Shown: in pieces, positions 1 to 6,400 of the stretch
How positions within the stretch are numbered: the stretch's first letter is position 1
Layout: every line of letters begins with the position of its first letter
Origin: Chlamydiota bacterium
GTDB lineage: Bacteria; Chlamydiota; Chlamydiia; Chlamydiales; Simkaniaceae
NCBI GenBank assembly: GCA_029556005.1
Contig: JAKQGT010000234.1
Coordinates: 1-7,103, forward strand
Direction of reading: 5' to 3'
DNA: 7,103 bases
The notes under the pieces: model-generated
The model's input: only the letters and a program-made list of their open reading frames with translations
The model's database searches: none
What the model was told of the DNA's origin: nothing
Made by a program: the position numbers and the translations under genes

Positions 1-18
1 TGTTAGCCAGTAAAAAGA

Positions 19-47
19 TTGAAGGTAACTAAAAAAAAAGGTACAAT
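19..47 (+). promoter_or_regulatory. sigma70-like promoter of the SRP RNA gene
   Basis: A -35 box TTGAAG (19-24) and a -10 box TACAAT (42-47) are separated by exactly 17 bp, with an A-rich spacer. Transcription is expected to begin about 7 bases after the -10, near 54-57, which matches the first base of the closing helix of the SRP RNA at 58. The agreement between promoter and RNA fold supports both calls. Bases 1-18 show nothing I can name. Confidence 0.75.
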
Positions 48-55
48 ACTACCTA

Positions 56-160
56 TGAGTCGGGGACCTCATAAAACCGGGCGGTCCGAACCAGGTCAGG
101 ACAGGAATGTAGCAGCCTTCAGGATATCGTTTTATGCTGGGAGCACTCTCCGGCTTTTTT
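56..160 (+). ncRNA. ffs: 4.5S signal recognition particle RNA (small bacterial type)
   Basis: This is the RNA core of the signal recognition particle, which with Ffh (SRP54) targets nascent inner-membrane and some secreted proteins to FtsY and SecYEG. The conserved domain IV is clear: CCAGGTCAGG (91-100), GGAA tetraloop (104-107) and AGCAGCC (111-117). The tip stem is ACA/TGT (101-103 with 108-110), where E. coli has TCC/GGA, so pairing is kept by compensatory change. Further helices are 85-90 with 118-124 (one bulged A), CATAAAAC 70-77 with GTTTTATG 129-136 (8 perfect pairs), and a closing helix 58-66 with 147-155 (9 pairs, two G-U). The internal loop between 78-84 and 125-128 is asymmetric. 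There is no Alu domain, as in most Gram-negatives. The exact 5' and 3' ends are inferred from the promoter and the fold. Open reading frames across it are chance. Confidence 0.95.
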
Positions 161-161
161 T
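147..161 (+). terminator. U-tract end of the SRP RNA
   Basis: The 3' strand of the closing helix (147-155, pairing with 58-66) runs straight into seven T residues (155-161). The RNA's own long hairpin followed by a U-run is a plausible intrinsic terminator, so ffs is probably a monocistronic transcript. No separate short hairpin is needed. Confidence 0.6.
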
Positions 162-197
162 ATTCCCCTGTTCGAATATTGATTTAATTCACTCAAC

Positions 198-271
198 ATT
201 AAATCTTTAAATCGAAAACAAACAATTTGAAAGTCTGACTTTCAAATTGCTTGTTTCAAAATTAAATCTTT
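198..271. repeat. 41-bp near-perfect palindrome flanked by 11-bp direct repeats
   Basis: Arms 216-234 and 238-256 pair over 19 positions with a single A/C mismatch (222/250) around a 3-base centre, CTG. The same 11 bases, ATTAAATCTTT, lie on both sides at 198-208 and 261-271. The right arm ends in the -35 box of the downstream gene. It could be an operator, a transcript-end hairpin without a proper U-run, or the footprint of a small palindromic insertion with a target duplication. The sequence alone does not separate these. AT-richness makes the direct repeat less striking than its length suggests. Confidence 0.7.
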
Positions 272-279
272 GATACAAT
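251..279 (+). promoter_or_regulatory. promoter of the DUF4143 ATPase gene, probably leaderless
   Basis: TTGTTT (251-256) and TACAAT (274-279) are 17 bp apart, the latter preceded by GA. The predicted start site is about 286-287, the A of the gene's ATG at 287. The only purine-rich stretch, AAGG (281-284), is 2 bases from the ATG, too close for a Shine-Dalgarno. A leaderless mRNA is therefore the simplest reading. The -35 is embedded in the right arm of the palindrome at 216-256, so a factor binding that palindrome would affect this promoter. Confidence 0.6.
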
Positions 280-286
280 TAAGGTT

Positions 287-1486
287 ATGGAACAGAAAGT
301 CTATTATAAGAGAAAAATCGAGGAAGCGCTTCAAGAAGCTCGGGCCCATTTTCCTGTAGTCCTTATTACTGGGGCTAGACAGGCAGGTAAATCTACCCTA
401 CTCCAACACTCTTTAAAAGATTACTCCTATGTGAATCTAGATGACCCTCAGAAACAGGAGCTAGCAAAAAATGACCCAGAACTTTTCCTAAGTCATTATC
501 AAACTCCTATCATTATTGATGAAATCCAATATGCTCCTCAACTTCTCCCCTATATCAAAATACGAGTGGATCAAAACCGACGCAAATATGGACAATACAT
601 TTTAACGGGATCACAAACTTTCCAGGTGATGGAAGGGGTTTCTGAAAGCCTGGCAGGAAGAATTGCCATTTTCCACCTTTTCCCGATGAGTTGGGAAGAG
701 GCAAGAGAAATTCCTAGTTGGGAAAATGCTGAAGTTGAAGAAAATGCCATGATGCATCAATTGATCAAAGGATTTTACCCCGAATTTTTCGTAAACCCCA
801 CGCTAAATCCAAACACATGGCATGCTTCTTACTTAGCAACCTATATTCAAAGAGATGTACGTAATATTAAAGCCATCACCGATTTAGGACGTTTCCAAAC
901 ATTTTTAGCTCTTTTAGCTGCACGGACAGGGCAACTTCTCAATCTCTCTGAAGTTGCCAAAGAGTGTGGGATCTCTCACCCTACTGCTAAAGATTGGCTT
1001 TCTATCTTAGAATCTACCTACATTATTTACCTCCTACGCCCCTTTCACAATAATCGAAGCAAACGACTTGTAAAAACCCCCAAAATCTATTTCACGGATA
1101 CCGGACTACTCTGCTACCTACTGGGGATTGAAACACCAGAACAACTCCTCAAAATTTTTGATCGCGGACATGTTTTTGAAAATATGGTAATCATGGAATG
1201 CGTCAAAAAACTCTCTTATAGAAAAGAACATGCAGAGTGTTTCTTTTATCGAACAGCAAATCAAGTAGAGGTGGATCTCGTTGTTCAAAGAAAAGGTCAT
1301 TTGGAGGCTTATGAAATTAAATTCGCTAAAACATTATCCAAAGAGATGACTTCTGGATTAGAGACTTTTATGAAGGATCACGCGTCGGTCCATGCCTCGA
1401 TTCTCTCTTTAAAACAAGAAACCGTTCCTTTAAAAGCGCATATCTCAGCCATGCACTGGAGTCAAGTTCTCTCGCTACTTTCTTAG
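287..1486 (+). CDS. ATP-binding protein, AAA_14 + DUF4143 family
   Basis: A 399-residue protein of the widespread AAA_14/DUF4143 P-loop ATPase family, usually about 380-430 residues and of unknown cellular role. The N-terminal ATPase shows Walker A GARQAGKST at 29-37, Walker B IIIDEIQ at 75-81, a sensor-1 segment ILTGSQ at 105-110 and the SLAGR motif at 121-125 with a likely arginine finger. A winged-helix-like segment sits near 219-238 (LSEVAKECGIS and following). The C-terminal part carries VEVD (D330) and EIK (E343, K345), spaced like the D-(E)xK core of PD-(D/E)XK nuclease folds. No signal peptide or membrane segment is seen. All ATPase motifs are intact, so it appears functional. The ATG at 287 is the first in frame and sits at the predicted transcription start. 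Such genes are often multicopy and mobile in Chlamydia-related bacteria. A link to toxin-antitoxin or defence roles is speculative. Confidence 0.93.
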   Translation: MEQKVYYKRKIEEALQEARAHFPVVLITGARQAGKSTLLQHSLKDYSYVNLDDPQKQELAKNDPELFLSHYQTPIIIDEIQYAPQLLPYIKIRVDQNRRKYGQYILTGSQTFQVMEGVSESLAGRIAIFHLFPMSWEEAREIPSWENAEVEENAMMHQLIKGFYPEFFVNPTLNPNTWHASYLATYIQRDVRNIKAITDLGRFQTFLALLAARTGQLLNLSEVAKECGISHPTAKDWLSILESTYIIYLLRPFHNNRSKRLVKTPKIYFTDTGLLCYLLGIETPEQLLKIFDRGHVFENMVIMECVKKLSYRKEHAECFFYRTANQVEVDLVVQRKGHLEAYEIKFAKTLSKEMTSGLETFMKDHASVHASILSLKQETVPLKAHISAMHWSQVLSLLS

Positions 1487-1488
1487 CT

Positions 1489-1512
1489 ATTCTTTTGCCT
1501 TGGCAAAAGGAA
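1489..1512. other. inverted repeat between the ATPase and barrel genes
   Basis: CTTTTGCC (1492-1499) and GGCAAAAG (1502-1509) are perfect 8-bp arms with a 2-base centre. Pairing extends outward to TTC/GAA if one G is bulged. The repeat begins a few bases after the ATPase stop codon. It is not followed by a T-run, only by AAAATATTTT (1511-1520), so it is a poor intrinsic terminator. It overlaps the -35 box of the next promoter, so it could equally be an operator. Confidence 0.5.
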
Positions 1513-1528
1513 AATATTTTGATACATT
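1500..1528 (+). promoter_or_regulatory. promoter of the outer-membrane barrel gene
   Basis: TTGGCA (1500-1505) is one base from the -35 consensus, and TACATT (1523-1528) serves as -10, with a 17-bp spacer. The predicted start is near 1535, giving a 5' leader of about 23 bases before the ATG at 1558. The leader has only a weak GGA (1546-1548) as ribosome-binding signal, 9 bases from the ATG. The -35 lies inside the inverted repeat at 1489-1512. Confidence 0.6.
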
Positions 1529-1557
1529 TATGCGTTTACGAATGTGGACAATTAGAA

Positions 1558-2577
1558 ATGCGCGCTGCTTTTATTGCACTGATCGGAATAATAAGCTTCT
1601 GTGCACCTTTGCTCGGTGCTGTAAGAGGAGCTTATCACAACCATTTTGCTATTGAACTTGACTATGTTCTCTTAAGACGTGCTAACTCTCAAAACAAACA
1701 CCTTGTGGAAGCAGCAGGGGGGCCGATTAATTTTCTTCCGTCAGCAGAACCTCCTGAGTGTGCCAAAGAAGTCGGTAAAACACTCATTGCTTCAAAGGAT
1801 TTAATCCATGACATGCAATTCACCCCAGGTTTTAGTGGCGCCATTAAGATTTTTCCCAGTATCTGGTCAACCTGGGAGGCTCGTTATACGGGGGGATTTG
1901 CCTGGGAAGGGAAAAAAACGCGCAACTGCCTTGAGAATCTTAATTTAGATGGAGCCTTTGCTTTTCAAACTCAAGACTACAATTTTGCGAGTCGCGTTAA
2001 GTCGTTATACTATTCAAAAATGTATAATTTAGAGCTCGACTACTGGCGTCATATCACTCCCCGCTACACCGACCATTTTTCTGTTTCCTGGATGGCAGGA
2101 TTGACCTATTTCAATATTGAAGAAAAGATCAAGCTCTACTTTACCAAAACATTCCCCGTTGTCCAAACAAGCCGGTACCGTACACGTACGGATAATACCG
2201 CTTTTGGTTTGCAAATCGGAGGGAGGCTAGAATACAACCCTTACCATTTTCTGACCTGGGGATTTGTTGCAAAAATGGGAGGACTATTTAACAGGGATAA
2301 AGTGCGCACCCTCATGCTCGACCAAAACAACACGTTTGTTTTTCTCCATGTCGATCGCAGCGGATCCACCTTTGCTTATATGGGACAGTTTTTCCCCTAT
2401 CTAGAACTCCGCCCCACTAAACATTTCTTCTTTCAGATCAATTACCAAGTCCTCTTTGTGGGAAATCTGGCTACTGCTGCAGCCAATATAAAACTCCATG
2501 GCACAGGCTCTGTATTAGATGATAACAGCCATATCATCTACCATGGACTGACAGGCGGCATCCAATTCAATTTTTAA
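1558..2577 (+). CDS. MOMP-like outer-membrane beta-barrel protein (probable porin)
   Basis: A 339-residue exported protein. Residues 1-21 are a Sec signal peptide: R2, a hydrophobic core FIALIGIISF, and likely cleavage after LLGA. C15 is not in a lipobox, so it is not a lipoprotein. The mature part is rich in aromatic residues in alternating, strand-like runs (for example FSVSWMAGLTYF near 174-185 and HFFFQINYQVLF at 289-300). It ends in GGIQFNF with a terminal Phe, the signal used by the BAM machinery. The pattern around 150-195 (Y-S-K-x-Y-N-x-E-L-x-Y-W-R-H then W-x-x-G-L-x-Y-F) resembles the barrel families called Legionella-type OMP (Lpg1974) or BBP7 and the large MOMP-like sets of Simkania-type chlamydiae. 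The exact family is uncertain. Only C68 and C124 are cysteines after cleavage, unlike disulfide-rich Chlamydia MOMP. The ATG at 1558 is chosen because in-frame TTG codons at 1495 and 1519 lie upstream of the predicted transcription start and would put residues before the signal peptide. The stop overlaps the 3' end of mazG. Confidence 0.85.
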   Translation: MRAAFIALIGIISFCAPLLGAVRGAYHNHFAIELDYVLLRRANSQNKHLVEAAGGPINFLPSAEPPECAKEVGKTLIASKDLIHDMQFTPGFSGAIKIFPSIWSTWEARYTGGFAWEGKKTRNCLENLNLDGAFAFQTQDYNFASRVKSLYYSKMYNLELDYWRHITPRYTDHFSVSWMAGLTYFNIEEKIKLYFTKTFPVVQTSRYRTRTDNTAFGLQIGGRLEYNPYHFLTWGFVAKMGGLFNRDKVRTLMLDQNNTFVFLHVDRSGSTFAYMGQFFPYLELRPTKHFFFQINYQVLFVGNLATAAANIKLHGTGSVLDDNSHIIYHGLTGGIQFNF

Positions 2578-3181
2578 ATAGATTTTCATATTTTTTTAGG
2601 GCTAAACGGAGAGCACTTTCCGCATCGATTCCTGCTTGATGGGCTTGAATGATCAAGTCGAGGAATTGATCTCCAATCACCTCTTCACTCGAATGTTTTT
2701 CCTCTTTTGAGGGAAAGGGGATCTCTTTACGAACCATTTTATCGACAATCTTCTGCGCCCGCGCTAAGGCACCGAGGGTTTTGGGAATGCCCTCTAAAGG
2801 ATGCTTTCGCTTTTTTTTCTCTTCTGATTTCACGCGCTCCCAATGTTTGATCACATCCTCTGTTGAATGGGCTTTTTCCTCTCCAAAAACATGGGGATGG
2901 CGTCGCACGAGTTTTTCACTGACATTCCGGACGATCTCTTCTAAGGTAAACCGTCCTGTCTTTTGGCCAAGTTTCCCAAAAAAAATGATTTGGAACAAAA
3001 CATCTCCCAGCTCTTCCACCATCATCTCGGTATCGTCTGCATCGATCGCCTCTAAGAGCTCATGCGCCTCTTCTAGGACATGGGGACGGAGAGATTGAAA
3101 CGTTTGCTTCTTATCCCAAGGGCACCCGTTGGGGCCATGGAGAGCCTCTGCAATTTCTAATAAGTCATCAAAAGTTTTCAT
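2567..3181 (-). CDS. mazG: nucleoside triphosphate pyrophosphohydrolase MazG
   Basis: A 204-residue cytosolic, Mg-dependent enzyme family that hydrolyses (d)NTPs to NMP and pyrophosphate, cleaning the nucleotide pool of non-canonical triphosphates and, in E. coli, lowering ppGpp. The start matches family N-termini: GPNGCPWDKKQTF at 16-28, then the metal-binding helices LEEAHE (E37, E38, E41) and VEELGD (E56, E57, D60), and RRHPHVFG at 93-100 followed by HWERVK. The E. coli protein is about 263 residues with two MazG domains. Here the second domain (about 130-204, from LEGIPKTLGALARAQK) is shortened: its first acidic helix is missing, and the second metal motif reads EVIGD (167-171) where EELGD is expected. 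Catalysis therefore rests on domain one. The gene is convergent with the barrel gene and overlaps it by 11 bp. The ATG has no Shine-Dalgarno, because the sequence one base upstream is already the arm of a 165-bp palindrome. Confidence 0.95.
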   Translation of the reverse strand: MKTFDDLLEIAEALHGPNGCPWDKKQTFQSLRPHVLEEAHELLEAIDADDTEMMVEELGDVLFQIIFFGKLGQKTGRFTLEEIVRNVSEKLVRRHPHVFGEEKAHSTEDVIKHWERVKSEEKKKRKHPLEGIPKTLGALARAQKIVDKMVRKEIPFPSKEEKHSSEEVIGDQFLDLIIQAHQAGIDAESALRLALKKYENLFKN

Positions 3182-3182
3182 A

Positions 3183-3347
3183 TATACTCAAGCAACTTCA
3201 AAAGTTGGATTTTCGGCTGTGCCAAAGCACCGTAATTTGCCGATCTTAAATGACCTCATATTTTCTAATATTAGGTCATTTAAGATCGACGAATTCCGAA
3301 AGCTTTCGCGCTAGCCCAAAACCAACTTTTGAAGTTGTTTGAGTATA
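3183..3347. mobile_element. 165-bp MITE-like imperfect palindrome
   Basis: The whole stretch folds back on itself around 3264-3265. The outer arms, 3183-3208 and 3322-3347, match over 26 bp with one mismatch (G-T type). The inner arms, 3241-3262 and 3267-3288, match over 22 bp with one mismatch around TTCT. The middle parts (3209-3240 and 3289-3321) are recognisably inverted copies but diverged and slightly offset. Each outer arm contains a small palindrome, CAACTT-CAA-AAGTTG. The ends read TATACTCAA...TTGAGTATA, compatible with a TA target duplication as made by Tc1/mariner (IS630-type) transposases. There is no coding capacity, so if mobile it would be moved in trans. Alternatives are a recombination or regulatory structure. 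Calling it mobile is inference; the palindrome is directly visible. It fills most of the 307-bp gap between the two divergent genes. Confidence 0.7.
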
Positions 3348-3423
3348 AAGGAGATTTTTTACCTCTTTCACATATTAAAATCAAGCAGTTAGATGCATTC
3401 AAAAATGGATTTTACTTCTGAAT

Positions 3424-3448
3424 GATTTGATTGTATTTTTTTCAAATC
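3424..3448. other. dyad around the -35 of the giant-protein gene
   Basis: GATTTGA (3424-3430) and TCAAATC (3442-3448) are perfect 7-bp inverted arms separated by 11 bases that contain the -35 box TTGTAT. The arrangement fits an operator for a dimeric repressor, but arms of this length in an AT-rich spacer can arise by chance. Confidence 0.3.
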
Positions 3449-3459
3449 CCCTTTATAAT
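3431..3459 (+). promoter_or_regulatory. sigma70-like promoter of the giant-protein gene
   Basis: TTGTAT (3431-3436) and a perfect TATAAT (3454-3459) are separated by 17 bp, the best -10 in the window. Transcription should begin near 3466, giving a leader of about 23 bases. The promoter lies outside the palindromic element, so the two are independent. Confidence 0.75.
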
Positions 3460-3478
3460 CTCTCCCAAATTAACAATT

Positions 3479-3483
3479 TGAGG
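3479..3483 (+). promoter_or_regulatory. ribosome-binding site of the giant-protein gene
   Basis: TGAGG (3479-3483) lies 5 bases before the ATG at 3489. It is the only clear Shine-Dalgarno in the window and fixes the start of the long frame. Confidence 0.65.
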
Positions 3484-3488
3484 TCAAT

Positions 3489-6400
3489 ATGGCTTGGTAT
3501 AATCCTTTGAGACTGGTACAAGGAGCCCGAGATACTGCGGGTCAACTCGATGCTCTCTATAAACAGTACTTGATTATGGACCAAGAAGCGACCGTCCCCC
3601 TTAAAGAGGCTTTAGGGAATGTAAGGGCCTTAATGGATCATCATTTAAAAACGGGGAGTCTGGATGGAGAGGAAGGACTCATTGAAGAAACCATTAGATC
3701 GCTCACTGTCATTATTGACTCAGAAACCCCCGAGCGCATTTTTCCCAGTCCTGCTCTTGAAGAAGCTCCAGCACGTGAACATGCACAAAGGATTCAAAGA
3801 CAATGTCAGCCCCTAACTCAAAACCTCAGAGACTTCACTTCTGTAGGCCTTGTTAAACCTGAAGTTCCCGTGATTGCTAGACAACTTCAAGAGGTTTATG
3901 AAACCTTAGATATTGAAAAAAGAAAGCAAGTGGGTCCGATTGCAAGAGGAATGGATGCCATCATCAAACGGGTCCATGAAGAGTATCAAAAAACCACGGG
4001 GCAAGCAGAACAGGCTGCTGAAGCGCGGCGCACTGCCTCCAACCAACACCCTCTTCTTAAGCTTCTAGGACTTCTAGGCACCTACCAAAATAACAGTGCA
4101 TTTCTCGAAGACCGCAGGCAAATCGATCTTTACAATGCTTTATTTGAGCTGAACAACTATGGAACTCACTTTGAGGGCATTTTAGAACATGTTTTAGAAG
4201 AGGGAAGACTCCCCGCAAGCAACCCAGCTATTTTCAAAAAAATCAGCAATTTCCTTCAGAAAAAAATTCACCATGGAGGTGTTCAAACACAGGAGCAAAT
4301 GCGTCCACTTCACATGGCAGTTTATAACCGCGCTGCTCTACTCGAAGATATTGTACCCCAGGGCGTACGAGACGGGGGAGATGGAGGAAAAAGAGCCTGG
4401 GCCAAAGAGTACATCAAGGGAGAGATTGCTGAAGATGGACAGCTAGCTGAATGTGTACGTATAGCCCGGGAAGAAACCAAATTTAGACAACTCGCTCTTT
4501 TCACGTGCCGCTATAGACAACTGAAACTCACGCAATCGGAATCTCAACAAAAAGCTCTGAAACTCCATATTTTCGCCCTTGCTTTCCCTGCAGAAAATGG
4601 AGTCGCAGAAGCAACCCGCTTACAAAGAGCTCTAAGAGTCATTCGTGGTGAAGAGGATCCCACGGTTGAAGGCCAAGCCCTCCGGCATGCGATTGCACAA
4701 ATGACCCTTAGCACTTTGAATAATGACGAAGACCGTATCCGCTTTGGAGCCAGCGTGATTCCTCTCAATGCAGAAGCGGTCGGCGGAGACTGGCCCAGCA
4801 CTCCCAGTGAAAAAGGGCTTGCTGAAGCAATGTGGCTTGCTGTAGCCCATTTTGAAGATCTCCAAAAATGTGAAGAGCTGCACCAACAGTTAAGAGGGGC
4901 TCAGGAGTGCCGCATTACCGATCTTCCGACCCAATTAGATATTCTCATTTCCATTCTTGAGAAAGAGCCCCAGCTCCTGGAAGATGGAGGAGAAAGGATG
5001 CTTGCAGAACTCTCTCAAATTATCTTGGGATGGGTCAACTTAGCTGTCCGAGAAATGAAAAACTACCGCAATGCGGATGAAACAGAGATCGATAGAAAGT
5101 TTGAAAAAGTGACTCAACTCATAGCCAAAGGAAAATACCTAGACGGGATTCGACTTGCCCAACGCCTCATCGAAGAAAGTCCTGTAGGACTGCGCATGTG
5201 GCGAGAAGCTGAAGTGGCTAGCCCGAAAGATTTGTTTTCGGCCACATTGGAAGATTTTCGTACCGTTTCTGCTCCCATTAAGCCTCCCAAATCTCAGGCT
5301 GAAGTGAAAAGAAAGCTCGGTATAGCAGAAGAGGCTCCCGTTGGAGACTGGGATGCTGCTTGGGAAAGCGTTATCGAAAAAGAGCGTCATAAACTCGTTA
5401 GAAATGCCTGTGATTTTACAGCTTTTAACGTTGCCTTACGCTATGTCATGGGATTCAGCGCTGAAGAGCGTGAAAGCGTTTACAAAAAACTTTTAGAATC
5501 GTTAGAAGCAGTTGCTGGACACAATCGCAATTATAACGGTCCTGATTTAAGAGAGCGCGTCAAACAGGCGATTGCCTCGGTTTGTAAAAAATTCCCTCAT
5601 GAAATTACCGACGAAAGTGTCGAGAAAATTCTCATTGCACTTGATGAAGTCCGCAACGCGGGCTACGATGCAGAGCGGACGGCAAAAGAATTGCATGAAA
5701 CCCTATATTTTTCACTCCTATGGGAAGTCATCGACCATGCAAATCCTAACTCAATCATCCCCTCATCGGTGGTGAAGTTAGCCGGTCATGGCCTTTTAGT
5801 CATTATGCATAAGCTGCTTGAGTTCTTTATCCGCCCCTTTGCTGAGTCTCTCCTTCAAGCGATTCAACGCGATGTAGTTCTCCCCACTAATGGAGCTTTA
5901 ACGGAAACCCACCTCTCTCCCATTAAATCTCTGGGAAAAGCTCTCGACTCCTATACCTCTGCAAAAAAAGCGTGGTCAGAACTTAAAAGCGATCAAGCAA
6001 AAGGTCATGTCGCTGCCCTTGCTGAGCGTACCCTCATCGGAAAAGATGAACAAGAGGCAATGGAAATCATCTTAGACAACCCTGCCTATTATCATGGCTA
6101 TGATCCACGGGAAATTGACTTAGAGGTGGGCTATCTTGCTGTCGATCACTTCTTGCAAGTCACTGACTTTAGTAAAAAAACAGAGGCATGGCATGAGCTC
6201 ATTTCCTATAATGCACAGCGCCCTCTGATTGCCTCTCCAAGCACCCCTTTAGAAGAATGGATCAATACGATTGGGGGCTTGATGATGCGTGTCATCAGCA
6301 TCATCCCCCATGCTGCTATCTATACGTTGCATTTTTGTTTAAAAGTTCTTGAAACCCTCATCAATTTCTTAGCTAAACAACTCGCAAAATTTGCGATTTG

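Noticed and set aside
19..210. 63-codon plus-strand frame with a TTG start
   Set aside because: It lies over the promoter and the whole SRP RNA gene; the RNA explains the sequence.
1118..1300. Minus-strand frame inside the ATPase gene
   Set aside because: Shadow of a gene with intact family motifs; no start signal or recognisable product.
1495..1557. N-terminal extension of the barrel protein from a TTG codon
   Set aside because: It would place 21 polar residues before a clear signal peptide and start upstream of the predicted transcription start.
2029..2214. Minus-strand frame inside the barrel gene
   Set aside because: Shadow frame, no motif.
2781..3098. 105-codon plus-strand frame opposite mazG
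   Set aside because: Serine/arginine/phenylalanine-rich shadow of a conserved mazG; no ribosome-binding site.
3129..3314. Plus-strand frame running from mazG into the palindrome
   Set aside because: Crosses the mazG 5' end and one arm of the repeat; no coding features, not a transposase remnant.
4322..5390. Several minus-strand frames of 60-85 codons
   Set aside because: All lie within the uninterrupted 1205-codon plus-strand gene and have low-complexity shadow composition.
5572..5775. 67-codon plus-strand frame in another phase
   Set aside because: Shadow of the giant gene; no ribosome-binding site.
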